Source: Nonomuraea thailandensis (GTDB taxonomy: Bacteria; Actinomycetota; Actinomycetes; Streptosporangiales; Streptosporangiaceae). From it: a stretch of DNA of 64,000 nt. The stretch is from NCBI RefSeq assembly GCF_024172165.1, contig NZ_JAMZEB010000001.1, positions 62,001-126,000 on the forward strand, given 5' to 3'. The first letter of the stretch is position 1, and each line of letters starts with the position of its first letter. The notes under the pieces are model-generated. The model saw only the letters and a program-made list of their open reading frames with translations, ran no database searches and had not been told where the DNA came from. A program made the translations under genes and the position numbers. Positions 1 to 10,188 of the stretch are shown here, in pieces.

Positions 1-1
1 C

Positions 2-1168
2 GTGGTCGTCTGCCTCCCCGACCTCCGCGCTTCGCACGGCACCGCGAGTGATCCCTGCGACACCGGGGAGGTGCCGGACGCCGAACCGCCGATGGAGCTG
101 CTGGCCGCACCGATGGCCGACCCCGCCGTCGTGGAGGACCTGGCTCAGCTGCTCAGCCGCGCCCGCCGGCCGGTGTTCCTCGCCGGGCGCGGCAGCGTGC
201 GCGCCCGGGCCGAGCTCGAAGCGCTCGCCGAGCAGGCGGGCGCGCTGCTGGCCACCTCCGCCGCCGCCTGCGGGGGGTTCACCGGCAATCCGTGGAGTCT
301 CGGCATCGCCGGAGTCCTGGCGCCGCCCGACATGGCCGACCTGCTGGCCGCCGCGGACCTGGTGATCGCCTGGGGGTGCTCACTGGATGCGTGGACGACC
401 CGGCACGGCCAGATGGCGCCACAGGCCCACCTGGCCCAAATCGACCTCGACCCCGCCGCGCTGGGCCTGCACCAGCGCATCGACCTCGGCGTGCTCGGCG
501 ACTGCGCACGCACCGCGCACGCCGTCCGGCAGGCCTTACCCGCACAGGGCGGCTACCGCACGACGCAGGTGCGGCATCGGATCACCACACGGGGGCACTG
601 GCACGACATCGGCTACCAGCCGACGCTGGAGCCCGCCGACCGGATCGACCCGCGCACCCTGACGCTGGCGCTGGACGCGATCCTGCCCGGCGAGCGGACC
701 CTGACCGTCGAGCACGGACCCCTCATGGGCCACGCGCTCAGTTACCTGCGCACCCCCGACGCCGGCGCCTTCCGGCTGGCCGGCTCCCGGCTCGGTCTGG
801 CCAGCGGCATCGGCGCGGCGCTGGCCAGACCGGACCGGCTGGCCGTGACCACGCTCGGCCTCGGCAGCGCCCTGACGACCGCCGCAGACCTGGAGAGCGC
901 GGCCCGCCTGCGCGCCCGGCTGCTGATCGTCGTCTATGACGAGGACCAGGAGCAGCACCTGGACGAGAGCACAACCGGGCAGGTGGCCGACCTGACGCTG
1001 ATCGCGGCCGGGCACGGCTGTCCCAGCATCGTCGTCCGACGTGTGGCCGATCTGTCGCCGCTGGCGGACTGGCTGGCCGCGCCAGAAGGCTATCCGCTGC
1101 TGCTGCACGCCCACATCACCCCCTGCCGGTGGTGGACGGAACCGCTCACCGATGCGGCGACGCCATGA
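2..1168 (+). CDS. Thiamine-pyrophosphate enzyme-like protein (5' end outside window)
   Basis: The visible 388 residues resemble the middle and C-terminal domains of the acetolactate synthase/MenD-type TPP superfamily. A central Rossmann-like domain carries RRPVFLAGRGS and later DLVIAWGCSLDAW, followed by a C-terminal PP-like domain. Family members are about 550 residues, so the N-terminal domain probably lies left of the window and the GTG at 2 is unlikely to be the true start. The usual TPP/Mg motif GDG...NN is degenerate: the sequence reads GLGSALTTAADLESA and ends in YDEDQ, so the metal-binding Asp and Asn residues are missing. Its stop overlaps the next start (ATGA), which implies translational coupling to a dihydroxybenzoate-type pathway. 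Its reaction is unknown; a non-catalytic or divergent role is possible. Confidence 0.7.
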   Translation: MVVCLPDLRASHGTASDPCDTGEVPDAEPPMELLAAPMADPAVVEDLAQLLSRARRPVFLAGRGSVRARAELEALAEQAGALLATSAAACGGFTGNPWSLGIAGVLAPPDMADLLAAADLVIAWGCSLDAWTTRHGQMAPQAHLAQIDLDPAALGLHQRIDLGVLGDCARTAHAVRQALPAQGGYRTTQVRHRITTRGHWHDIGYQPTLEPADRIDPRTLTLALDAILPGERTLTVEHGPLMGHALSYLRTPDAGAFRLAGSRLGLASGIGAALARPDRLAVTTLGLGSALTTAADLESAARLRARLLIVVYDEDQEQHLDESTTGQVADLTLIAAGHGCPSIVVRRVADLSPLADWLAAPEGYPLLLHAHITPCRWWTEPLTDAATP

Positions 1169-2010
1169 ACAGCATCAGGGCGCAGCCCGCGTCCCCGGCA
1201 GCAGAGGCCGACCGGACCTGGCCGGCACCGCACACCGCCGGATGGGGGCTGGACGGCCAGACGGCGCTGGTGACCGGGGCGGCGGGCGGCATCGGCGCGG
1301 CCATCACCACCGCGCTGGCCCGCGCCGGAGCCGCCGTGGTCGCGCTGGACCACGACGGCGAACGGGCGCACCAACTGGCCGCCGAGCTGAGCGCGGTCGG
1401 ACACACGGCCAGCGCCCACCGCCTGGACGTCACCGACCCCGCCGCCGTGAACGCCGTGCTGGCCACTGCCGCGGCCGAGCACGGGCCGCCACGGCTGCTG
1501 GTCAACGTGGCCGGCCTGCTACACCGCGGCCCGGTCACGGACTTCGGCGACGCCGACTGGCATCGGCTCTTCTCCGTCAACGTCGACGGCGTCTTCCACA
1601 TGTGCCGGGCGGTGGCCCGCCAGATGATCCCCCACCGGCAGGGCGCGATCGTCACCATCACCTCCAACGCCGCCAGCGTGCCGCGCCTGGGCCTGGCCGG
1701 CTACGCCGCGTCCAAGGCCGCCGCGACCATGTTCACCCGCTGTCTCGGCCTGGAACTGGCCGGTGTTGGTATCCGATGCAATGTCATCGCCCCCGGCTCC
1801 ACCGACACACCCATGCTCCGCCAGGCCGGGCACGACCCGGCCAGCGCCATCGCCGGCGTGCCGGAGCAGTTCCGCCTCGGCATCCCGCTACGCCGCATCG
1901 CCACCCCGGCCGACATCGCCGCCGCGGCGCTGTTCCTGCTGTCGGAGCACGCCCGCCACATCACCATGCAGACCCTGCACCTGGACGGCGGCGCCAGCCT
2001 CGCCGACTGA
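1165..2010 (+). CDS. SDR dehydrogenase, EntA-like (2,3-dihydro-2,3-dihydroxybenzoate dehydrogenase)
   Basis: This 281-residue classical short-chain dehydrogenase has the nucleotide motif TGAAGGIG at about 37-44 and the catalytic triad S167, Y180 (YAASK) and K184. The ATG at 1165 overlaps the upstream stop and is preferred over the in-frame ATG at 1129, which would run deep into the previous gene. The family oxidises 2,3-dihydro-2,3-dihydroxybenzoate to 2,3-dihydroxybenzoate with NAD+ when it sits next to isochorismate synthase and isochorismatase, as it does here. The fold assignment is certain. The substrate is inferred from the neighbours, and a related dihydro-hydroxyanthranilate substrate cannot be excluded. 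Confidence 0.8.
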   Translation: MNSIRAQPASPAAEADRTWPAPHTAGWGLDGQTALVTGAAGGIGAAITTALARAGAAVVALDHDGERAHQLAAELSAVGHTASAHRLDVTDPAAVNAVLATAAAEHGPPRLLVNVAGLLHRGPVTDFGDADWHRLFSVNVDGVFHMCRAVARQMIPHRQGAIVTITSNAASVPRLGLAGYAASKAAATMFTRCLGLELAGVGIRCNVIAPGSTDTPMLRQAGHDPASAIAGVPEQFRLGIPLRRIATPADIAAAALFLLSEHARHITMQTLHLDGGASLAD

Positions 2011-2068
2011 CCCGCCCACCCTTCTCAGCCCGCGCCTCTGCCGCCCTATGTCCAAGGAGAACCCGCTC

Positions 2069-3235
2069 GTGCTGCTGCCCCCCAAAGCGCCCGCCCTCGC
2101 CGAGTACGTCGCACCGCCGATCCGCGCCTACCGCCCCGGCGACACCCTGTTCGCCGGCCCCACCGCCACGCTGCTCGCGCACAACGGCGAACCGCTCACC
2201 GGCATCGGCCTGGACTGCCTGCCCGACGCGCTGGCCGCCCTGTTGGCCCACCGCCCCACCGGTTGCCTGGCCGTCGGCGCCGTCAGCTTCGACGGCCTGG
2301 CCTGCCGCCTCACCCTGTGCGACACCGTCACCCGCGCCGGGCCGCTGCCGCGCCAGCACCACTTCCGCTGCGGCGTCAACCCGGTGACGATCACCGCCGT
2401 GCCGAGCGAAGAGGACTACGTCAAGGCCGTGCGGTGTGCCACCGACCGCATCGCCGCCGGCGAGCTGGACAAGGCCGTGCTGGCCCGCGCGCTGTCCGTC
2501 ACCAGCGCCCGCCGCCTCAGCGTGCCCGGCCTGCTGCGCCACCTCGGCGGCCACGGCTACACCTTCGCCGTTCCGATCGGCACCCGCCGCACCCTGATCG
2601 GCGCCAGCCCCGAACTGCTCATCTCCCGCCGCACCCAGGACGGCGTCAGCACGATCGTGGCCAACCCGCTGGCCGGATCCGCCCCCCGCGGCGCCGGCCT
2701 GGCCGCCGACCGGCAAGCCGCCGAAGGGCTGATGGCCTCGGTCAAAAACAGGCACGAGCACCGCCTGGTCGTCGAGGAGGTGGCCCGCGCGCTGACCCCC
2801 TTCTGCCAGGACCTGCACGTGCCCGCCGAACCCACCCTCCTGGCCACCCCCACCCTGTGGCACCTGTCCACACTGATCACCGGCACGCTCACCGACCCGG
2901 CGCCCTCCAGCCTCGCCTTGGCCACCGCGCTGCACCCCACCCCGGCCATCGCCGGCACGCCGACCGAGCCCGCGCTCGCGCTCATCACCGAGCTGGAAGG
3001 CGGCGGCGGCGTCGAACGCGGCTACTACTGCGGCCTCGTCGGCTGGACGGACGCCGCCGGCGACGGCGAATGGGCCCTCGCACTGCGCTGCGCCGTGCTC
3101 GACGGCGACCGGCGGCTGCGCCTGTACGCCGGCGCCGGCATCGTGGCCGACTCCGACCCGGCCGGCGAGCTGGCCGAGACGAACGCCAAGTTCGGCGTCA
3201 TGCTCGACGCCCTCGATGTCCGCCCCGCCCGCTAA
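2069..3235 (+). CDS. Isochorismate synthase (EntC/DhbC-like)
   Basis: This 388-residue protein belongs to the chorismate-binding (MST) family, which converts chorismate to isochorismate with Mg2+. Family signatures are visible: ELDKAVLARAL, LIGASPELLISR, NPLAGSAPRG, ALHPTPAIAGTP, the LYAGAGIVADSDP stretch and ETNAKFGVMLDAL near the end. There is no glutamine amidotransferase domain, which argues against an aminodeoxyisochorismate (PhzE) synthase. A GTG at 2069 follows an AAGGAGA box at 2054-2060 with 8-base spacing, so I prefer it to the upstream ATG at 2048, which has no box. It is the first committed step of the cassette. Confidence 0.88.
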   Translation: MLLPPKAPALAEYVAPPIRAYRPGDTLFAGPTATLLAHNGEPLTGIGLDCLPDALAALLAHRPTGCLAVGAVSFDGLACRLTLCDTVTRAGPLPRQHHFRCGVNPVTITAVPSEEDYVKAVRCATDRIAAGELDKAVLARALSVTSARRLSVPGLLRHLGGHGYTFAVPIGTRRTLIGASPELLISRRTQDGVSTIVANPLAGSAPRGAGLAADRQAAEGLMASVKNRHEHRLVVEEVARALTPFCQDLHVPAEPTLLATPTLWHLSTLITGTLTDPAPSSLALATALHPTPAIAGTPTEPALALITELEGGGGVERGYYCGLVGWTDAAGDGEWALALRCAVLDGDRRLRLYAGAGIVADSDPAGELAETNAKFGVMLDALDVRPAR

Positions 3236-3312
3236 CGCCTCCCGCACGCCCCTTCCTGCTCTCCCCGACCGGCCCTCCGCTTGTTCTCCCTCAGACCGAG
3301 AGGAACCCTGTG

Positions 3313-4005
<693 letters not shown>

Positions 4006-4016
4006 CCGGCGAGCTC

Positions 4017-5861
4017 ATGCGCCGCGAACCCCGGCACCGCAAGGCGCGCCAGCCCGCCGCCGCAACGCCCGAGGAACTGCCCGCCATGGAACCGGAGGAG
4101 CTATGCGACATCTACGGGGCCGTCCTGTTCGACTACTGCCGGACGTCGCTGCCGCCCGCCGAAGCCGAGCGGGCGGCTCGGGGCGCCCTGGTGAGCGGCC
4201 ACCACCACGCCGACCGGCTGCACGAGCCGCAGCATCAGCGCGCCTGGCTGTATGCCCTGGCCCGCGCGCACCGCACCCGGCGCCGCACCAACAGCAGCGC
4301 CGGCACCGGCGGCCCGGACGGCTGGACCCGACCCGGCAGCACCTGCGACCCGCTGCTGCTGACCACGCTGGCCACCCTGGAGGAGGCCCATCAGGAGGTG
4401 CTGGACCTGGCGCTGCGGCACGGCCTGACCGCCGTGGAGATCGCCCTCATCTTCGACGCCGGCGCGGTCGAGGTCGAGAACCTGATCCGTGCGGCGAGCG
4501 ACCACCTGGAACGGCTGGTCGCCGCCATGGACGCGGCCCGCACCAGCGACGGCTGCCCGGCGCCGGTCCAGCTAGCAGCCGCGCCTGCTCCGCCCGGATC
4601 GGCGCCGCTGGCCCGTCACGTCTCCGCCTGTGCGCGCTGCCTGGCAGCACCACGCACCGCGACCGCCGCCGGGCTGCTCGCCCAGGTTCCGATCGCCGCC
4701 GCGTCCGCCACCCTGGCCACACGCCTGACCTCAGCACAACCCCTGCCTGCCGAGGGCGGCTGGCGCCCCGACGGGTTCCCCGAACAAACCCCCACGCTGA
4801 CTCCGGCGCTCGCCGCCATCCGCAGCACACGACCCCCCACAGCACCCGGCGGCGCCGCCCCCTCGCCGCCGTCCACCGGCCGAGCGGGAGAGTTTCGCGC
4901 CTGGGAGCAGCGCAACCGCAACGCCTCGGACCACGAGGAGTTCTGGGAACCCCGCCACGACGAGGCCAACCCCGAGGCTCGCCTGTCCCTGAGGCCACTG
5001 TGGCCCGTGCTGCGGGTCGGCGGCCTCATCGCCGCTACCGTGACCGCCATCCTCACGGCCGGCGCCGTCTGGTCGGAACTGCAACCTCGCCCGCACGCCT
5101 CGGACATGGCACCTGCTGCCGCCCCGGCCACCACCCTGCCAGCCACCCTGTCCGCCACCACCCTGCCGCCGGACCTGCTCCTTCTGGACGAGCCCCCTGC
5201 CGGCCAGCCCACCCTCCAACCCTCCACCACCGCACCCACGACCACGACCACCCGGGCTCCTGCCACCACCCGGCCGAGCTCCCGTCCAGCCACTCCGGCA
5301 GCGCCGGCTCCCACACCCACGCGCACCGCCGCACCGGCCAACGCCGGCTCCGGCGACCGCCCCACCGGCAACCGGGAACGCCCCCGCACCGGCCACCGGC
5401 CAGATCGGCCTACAGCCACCCGACGACCGGCCAGCGCCGCCGCCGCGCAGACCCTGCCCAAGCCGTTGCCGCCCACGGCCAGCCTGTCGCCCTCCTCGCT
5501 GTCGCTGGGCAGCGGCCGCAGCGGCTCCTTCGCCCTGCTGTGCTCGACCGGAACCTGCAGCATCACCTCCGCCTCCGGCACCAACGGCATCGCCGTCTCC
5601 GCCACCCGGATCAGCGTGTCGGCGCCCGCCTCCCGTCCCGGCTGCACCACCGTCACCGAATCCGGCACCGCCACCATCGTTTGGAGCGGCACCACCACCG
5701 GCGACGGCCGCACCACCGACGGCACCACCACGGCGAGCGGAACTCTGACGCTCACCATCTCGTGGACCGTCAAGGCGGACAAAGGCGACTGGATCCCCAC
5801 CGGATCGGTCACCCACGGCGGCGACCGGCAGGGCCACTGGTCCAACTGCCGCAACGGCTGA
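4017..5861 (+). CDS. ECF-sigma-like / zinc-finger / transmembrane / extracellular fusion protein
   Basis: Reading 614 residues in order: a sigma-2-like helical region (about 30-90), a sigma-4-like helix-turn-helix (about 120-170, LATLEEAHQEVLDLALRHGL), a HxxxCxxC anti-sigma-type zinc motif (HVSACARC, about 200-207), a Pro/Thr-rich linker, one membrane segment (about 327-350), a long Thr/Pro-rich stalk, and a Ser/Thr-rich C-terminal beta domain (about 480-614) with paired cysteines (LLCSTGTCSI). This order matches actinobacterial ECF sigma factors fused to their own anti-sigma and sensor domains. The sigma regions are weak, so DNA binding may be lost. ATG 4086 is an alternative start. The gene follows the isochorismatase by 11 bases. 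Confidence 0.62.
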   Translation: MRREPRHRKARQPAAATPEELPAMEPEELCDIYGAVLFDYCRTSLPPAEAERAARGALVSGHHHADRLHEPQHQRAWLYALARAHRTRRRTNSSAGTGGPDGWTRPGSTCDPLLLTTLATLEEAHQEVLDLALRHGLTAVEIALIFDAGAVEVENLIRAASDHLERLVAAMDAARTSDGCPAPVQLAAAPAPPGSAPLARHVSACARCLAAPRTATAAGLLAQVPIAAASATLATRLTSAQPLPAEGGWRPDGFPEQTPTLTPALAAIRSTRPPTAPGGAAPSPPSTGRAGEFRAWEQRNRNASDHEEFWEPRHDEANPEARLSLRPLWPVLRVGGLIAATVTAILTAGAVWSELQPRPHASDMAPAAAPATTLPATLSATTLPPDLLLLDEPPAGQPTLQPSTTAPTTTTTRAPATTRPSSRPATPAAPAPTPTRTAAPANAGSGDRPTGNRERPRTGHRPDRPTATRRPASAAAAQTLPKPLPPTASLSPSSLSLGSGRSGSFALLCSTGTCSITSASGTNGIAVSATRISVSAPASRPGCTTVTESGTATIVWSGTTTGDGRTTDGTTTASGTLTLTISWTVKADKGDWIPTGSVTHGGDRQGHWSNCRNG

Positions 5862-5880
5862 CCCTCGAGGAGAGAGCGAC

Positions 5881-7614
5881 GTGAAACCCCTTCTCGGCAG
5901 CATGACCCGGCGGGAACGACGCTTCGCCGTCGCCGGCGTCATCATCACCTTGACGCTGCTCCTGCCCCTCGTCGCCGCTGCCGAGCCCGGACTCATCCCC
6001 GGCAGCGGCCCCACCCCGGGCACCGCCTCGGCAACCGAGCAGCCCGCCGACGTCGAACGCGGCGACTCCTGCCACGACACGCTGCCCGCCGACACGCCCA
6101 GCTACGTCGTCTGCCGCTGGCTGAACCCGCCCCAGGACGCCGCCGCGGCCGCCCAGTTCTGGCTGGCTGAGGACGGCGCCAACCTCGAACGCGCCCAGCC
6201 CCTGCCGCCGGAGTTCATCCGCTGCAACCAAAAGAGCGACCTGGCCAAGACGGGCACCTGCAAGGGCGGCGAGACCCTGTGCCAGCAGCAGCCCACCGGC
6301 TGGTACCGGTGCACCGACCAAGTCACCCGCAAGGTCACCTACGAGGGATACGTCAACGGCGCATGGGTCGTGCGATCCACGCCACCATCAACCGCACCAT
6401 CCCCAACCGCACCATCCCCAACCGCGACGTCCACTGCCGCAACGCCCTCGACCGCGCCGCCCCGCAGCCCAGCCCAGACGATCGACGCCACCGCCGTGCT
6501 CCCCGCCCCAGCCAGCCTGGCGACGTCCAGCGCACCGGCCAGCACCCCGGCCGGCACAGAGCCGAGCACCACCGGACAGAACGAACCCCCGCCCGACGGC
6601 AACCCCGCCACCGCGGCACCCACCCTCACCTCCACCACCGCACCCCCTGACACGCCCACCGCCGAGCCACCCCCCACCGCCACACCGAGTTCGTCAAAAC
6701 CGGCACCAGCACAGGACAGCACGGCCGCCCAAGCCATCGCCGCCGCCGCGGCGTCACGTCTCCGGCTACGCATCTGGGTGGAAAGCGACCTCGCCGACGA
6801 CTACCTCGCCGGCGACCGCCCGTACACCACCGCGCTCCAGGACCTGGTGGCCGCCGCCCAGCAGCCCGGCGTGACCGGCGTGAAGTTCGCGGACAACCTC
6901 GGCTACACCGGCTTCACCACCGCCGCCGACGTCACCCGCTTTCTCACGCGCGCCGGCCAGGATCTGCGGGCCGCATTGCCCGGCAAGCACCTGGCCATCG
7001 GCGTGGTGGTGCCAGAACTCGGCTGCGGAGCGGCCAAGACCTGCATCCGGGCCATGCGCGCCAAGGCACCGCTAGCCACCAAGGAGCACATCACCCGCTA
7101 CCTCACACTGCGCGCCGTCGACCGGGTGGAGATCTCCACCGGGCTGTTCGGCCGTACCTACGCCCAGTACCAGGTTCCGGATGCGAAGACCGGCAAGCCT
7201 ACCGCGATTACACCAGCGCTGGCCGCCCGCGCTCAATGGATGAGCGTGCGCGCTCTGGAATGGGACACCCTCGCCCAGGTACGCGGCCGCGAGTACGGTC
7301 TGGCCCACGCTGGCGGAACCTCACCGTGGGACAACAAGCAGGCCACTGCTCAGATCGACGCCCGCATCGGCACCGCGCTCGCCCTTGGTGTGCCCACCAT
7401 CACCCTGTGGGGGCACAAGGCCGTCGACGGCACCCAGACCTACCGGCTCCTCGACGCAGGCCTCGCCCCGAACGCGCTGTGGACCACCTTGACCAGCCAG
7501 CGCCTGCGAGGACGCCTGGCCGTCATCGTCGACCCGGCCTCCACCGAACGCAGCATCACCGCCGACCTGACCGAACTCGCCAAAGCAGTCAGTGAAGTGT
7601 TCATCCTGCTGTGA
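5881..7614 (+). CDS. Secreted or membrane-anchored protein with Pro/Thr-rich stalk and C-terminal globular domain
   Basis: This 577-residue protein starts at GTG 5881 after a GGAGAGAG box. A hydrophobic segment at about 14-34 (FAVAGVIITLTLLLPLVAA) is a signal anchor or signal peptide. Residues 35-150 hold a Cys-containing domain (CHDTLP, CRWLN, CNQKS, CKGGETLCQ, YRCTD), residues 160-290 a low-complexity Pro/Thr/Ala stalk, and residues 293-577 a globular domain beginning RLRLRIWVESDLADDYLAG. That last part has the rhythm of a TIM-barrel hydrolase-like fold (IGVVVPELGC, VDRVEISTGLFGR, ITLWGHKAVDG), but I recognise no family. It is the second of three consecutive surface-protein genes upstream of a coupling ATPase, so a role in cell contact or wall remodelling during transfer is a guess. 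Confidence 0.6.
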   Translation: MKPLLGSMTRRERRFAVAGVIITLTLLLPLVAAAEPGLIPGSGPTPGTASATEQPADVERGDSCHDTLPADTPSYVVCRWLNPPQDAAAAAQFWLAEDGANLERAQPLPPEFIRCNQKSDLAKTGTCKGGETLCQQQPTGWYRCTDQVTRKVTYEGYVNGAWVVRSTPPSTAPSPTAPSPTATSTAATPSTAPPRSPAQTIDATAVLPAPASLATSSAPASTPAGTEPSTTGQNEPPPDGNPATAAPTLTSTTAPPDTPTAEPPPTATPSSSKPAPAQDSTAAQAIAAAAASRLRLRIWVESDLADDYLAGDRPYTTALQDLVAAAQQPGVTGVKFADNLGYTGFTTAADVTRFLTRAGQDLRAALPGKHLAIGVVVPELGCGAAKTCIRAMRAKAPLATKEHITRYLTLRAVDRVEISTGLFGRTYAQYQVPDAKTGKPTAITPALAARAQWMSVRALEWDTLAQVRGREYGLAHAGGTSPWDNKQATAQIDARIGTALALGVPTITLWGHKAVDGTQTYRLLDAGLAPNALWTTLTSQRLRGRLAVIVDPASTERSITADLTELAKAVSEVFILL

Positions 7615-7674
7615 CCACCACCGCCCCGAACGGGCAGGCCCCGCGCCCGCCTGTGGAGAGGCCACGACCTCCGG

Positions 7675-8388
7675 ATGCGACCCGACGACCGGCTCTTCCC
7701 CGACCCCGATCCCGATTCCGAAGCGCCACGGGCCTTCACCGATGCCGCCGACGGCGGCTACCCCATCGAAACCGACCTCGACCCCGACCCGCACCCCGCC
7801 CCGCAAAGCCTCCCGACGGACGAGGACCTGCCCCCGCCACCCTCGCCCCTCAGCGGCCGTCGCCTGCACAACCCCATCCCCGCCGCCCCGACGGCCGCCG
7901 CCGCGGACGACGACTGGTACGGCCCCGAACCGGCCCGCTCCCGCTGGCGGATCATCACCCCGATCGCCACGCTCGTCGCCAGCGCCGGCCTCGGCATCTG
8001 GCTCGCCCTGCCCACCACGCCCCCTCCGCAAGCCAACGCGCCGACATCACCCTCAACCGCTCATCCGACCGCGCCGCCGTCGAGCGGCACACCGGCCGCC
8101 CGCCACACCTTCACCCCCCGCCCGACCACCGCCCGTACCCGCGCCACTTCGCCCACCCCGCGACCCGAACCCACCCGCACCCGCTCACCACGACCGCAGC
8201 AGACCACAGCCCGGCCCTCTCCAGACCCCCACCCGGCCATCACCACCACCGTGACCCTCACCGTCCGCCCCACCCGCGCTCGCACCGGCACCGGCCCCGA
8301 AGAACCACCCCGCCCCACACCACCCACCACGCGCACGCCCGCCTGCCTGACCTGGGACGACTGCCACGACGACCCGCCCACCGGCTAA
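7675..8388 (+). CDS. Single-pass membrane protein, acidic N-terminus, Pro/Thr-rich exterior
   Basis: This 237-residue protein has an acidic, proline-rich cytoplasmic start (MRPDDRLFPDPDPDSEAP), one membrane helix at about 92-113 (WRIITPIATLVASAGLGIWL) and an extracellular Thr/Pro/Arg-rich tail ending in a small Cys pair (ACLTWDDCHDD). I recognise no domain. Alternative frames in this region are open only because of base composition. It sits between the stalk protein and the coupling ATPase in the same direction. Weak start context; nothing catalytic is visible. Confidence 0.5.
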   Translation: MRPDDRLFPDPDPDSEAPRAFTDAADGGYPIETDLDPDPHPAPQSLPTDEDLPPPPSPLSGRRLHNPIPAAPTAAAADDDWYGPEPARSRWRIITPIATLVASAGLGIWLALPTTPPPQANAPTSPSTAHPTAPPSSGTPAARHTFTPRPTTARTRATSPTPRPEPTRTRSPRPQQTTARPSPDPHPAITTTVTLTVRPTRARTGTGPEEPPRPTPPTTRTPACLTWDDCHDDPPTG

Positions 8389-8428
8389 CCCCCGGCCGCC
8401 GCCCGCCCCATCCTCCTAGGATCACCCG

Positions 8429-10177
8429 ATGACCACCCCGATGACCACCCTGCTCCCCGCGACGACCCTCACGTCATGGCCCCTGGCCACCGCCGCCGCC
8501 CTGCTGGCCCTGGCGCTCCTCGCCCTCGCCGCAGACCGGCTCCGCAACCCGCGCCGCCGCAGCGGCCTGGCCCTGTGGTGGCGCCTGCGCTGGCGCCTGT
8601 ACCCCGGACGCGGCTTCGCCCGCAGGCTCGAGCTCTACCTCCACTACGGGCTGCCCGCCGCCCGCAAGGTCGCCCGCCGCGCCCGCCCCTGCCTGCGCGG
8701 CTGGTGGGCCCGCCACGTCGTCCGCCACAACGAGATCGCCCTGTTCCTCGGCTGGGCCCAAGGCTGGCTCATCCGCTTCCGCACCTACGCCACCCTCGAA
8801 GACCACATCCTGTGCCTGGCCCCGCACAAGGAAGGCAAAACCGCCCACCTGGCCGGCTGGATCATCGACGCCCCCGGCGCCGCCATCGTCACCAGCGTCC
8901 GCGACGACATCGTCGACCTCACCGCCGGCCTGCGCGGCAACGCCGAACTGTTCAACCCCGAACGCTTCGGCACCTGGGCCTCTACCATCCGCTGGTCACC
9001 CGTCCACGGCTGCCACGACCAAGCCACCGCCCTGCGCCGCGCCGCCACCATGGTCGCCGCCACCGAAACCAGCGGCCTGACCGACCAGACCTTCTGGACC
9101 AACCAAGCCGCCATGACCCTGGCCGCCCTGCTGTACGCAGCCGACCTGGAAAACCTCACCCTAGAGCACGTCGACGCCTGGAGCATGAACGAAGACCCCA
9201 CCCCCTTGAAGATCCTCACCCGGCCCCGCCCCGGCCACAACACCACCCGCGCCGCCGCCCTGATCCGCCGCTACCACAACCTCCACGTCCGCACCCGCGA
9301 CTCCATCTACCTCACCCTGCGCCAAGTCCTGCGCTGCATGGACGACCCCGCCATCGCCCACATGCTCTGCCCACCCCCCGGCCACAGCCTCGACCTCGAA
9401 GACTTCCTGCGCCGCCGCGGCACCCTCTACCTCATCTCCGGAGACAGCACCAACCCCGCCACCCCCATCCTGTTCGCCACCCTGGTCGCCGAAATCCACC
9501 ACCAAGCCCGCATGCTCGCCTCCCCCCAACTCAACCGGCGCATCGACCCGCCCGTCACCTTCCTCCTCGACGAAGCCCCGCACATCTGCCCCATCCCGCA
9601 ACTGCCCGGCTGGATCGCCACCGCCGCAGGCTCCGGCTTCGTCTTCATCATCGCCGGCCAATCCTGGTCGCAATTCCAGCACCGCTGGACCGAACACGGC
9701 GCCACCACCCTGTGGAACAACTGCAAAGCCAAAATGCTGTTCGGCGCCACCTCCGACCCCCACGACCTGAAAGTCATGTCCGACCTGTGCGGCGACATCA
9801 CCCTGGCCTACCGCGAGAAATCCATCGACAGCTCCGGCAAGCCCCACTACACCCGCCGCTGGGAAACCGTCCCCGTCCTACCACCCGACCAAGCCCGCCG
9901 ACTCCCCACCTGGCGCGCCCTGGTCGTCCGCCGCAACGCCACCCCCACCATCGTGCGAGCCGAACAAGTGTGGAAACGCGCCGACTACAAACGCTGGAAA
10001 AGCCAAGACGGCACCATCCCCTTCCCCCGCCTCACCCCCACACCGCCGGCCCCACCCGCAAACCAGGCGCCCGCCCCACACGCGGCACCCACGCGCAGCC
10101 CCTCCTCCTCCACCACCACCCCGCCGCCGAGCGGGCAGACACGAGCCTCCCGGCCCTGGCACATCAAACGCCGCTGA
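8429..10177 (+). CDS. Type IV coupling protein-like ATPase (VirD4/TraD/TraG family)
   Basis: This 582-residue protein has an N-terminal membrane helix (about 14-34), a degenerate P-loop APHKEGKT (about 131-138) preceded by LEDHILCLAP, a Walker B motif VTFLLDEAPHI (about 376-386), and the TraM-recognition-type segment WSQFQHRWTEHGATTLWNNC followed by AKMLFGATSDPHD. Coupling proteins bring DNA-relaxosome complexes to a secretion channel and pump DNA. The tail is Pro/Ser-rich. The first glycine of GxxxxGK[ST] is replaced by Ala, but the key Gly-Lys-Thr remains. A relaxase and channel genes are not in the window, so the conjugation module is incomplete here or continues elsewhere. Confidence 0.85.
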   Translation: MTTPMTTLLPATTLTSWPLATAAALLALALLALAADRLRNPRRRSGLALWWRLRWRLYPGRGFARRLELYLHYGLPAARKVARRARPCLRGWWARHVVRHNEIALFLGWAQGWLIRFRTYATLEDHILCLAPHKEGKTAHLAGWIIDAPGAAIVTSVRDDIVDLTAGLRGNAELFNPERFGTWASTIRWSPVHGCHDQATALRRAATMVAATETSGLTDQTFWTNQAAMTLAALLYAADLENLTLEHVDAWSMNEDPTPLKILTRPRPGHNTTRAAALIRRYHNLHVRTRDSIYLTLRQVLRCMDDPAIAHMLCPPPGHSLDLEDFLRRRGTLYLISGDSTNPATPILFATLVAEIHHQARMLASPQLNRRIDPPVTFLLDEAPHICPIPQLPGWIATAAGSGFVFIIAGQSWSQFQHRWTEHGATTLWNNCKAKMLFGATSDPHDLKVMSDLCGDITLAYREKSIDSSGKPHYTRRWETVPVLPPDQARRLPTWRALVVRRNATPTIVRAEQVWKRADYKRWKSQDGTIPFPRLTPTPPAPPANQAPAPHAAPTRSPSSSTTTPPPSGQTRASRPWHIKRR

Positions 10178-10188
10178 ACTGACCGGCC

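Noticed and set aside
1961..3247. A 428-codon minus-strand open frame
   Set aside because: Antisense to isochorismate synthase; Gly/Ala/Gln-rich with no domain.
5200..5450. Tandem CACCACC-type repeats as a minisatellite
   Set aside because: They encode the Thr/Pro-rich stalk of the fusion protein and are imperfect.
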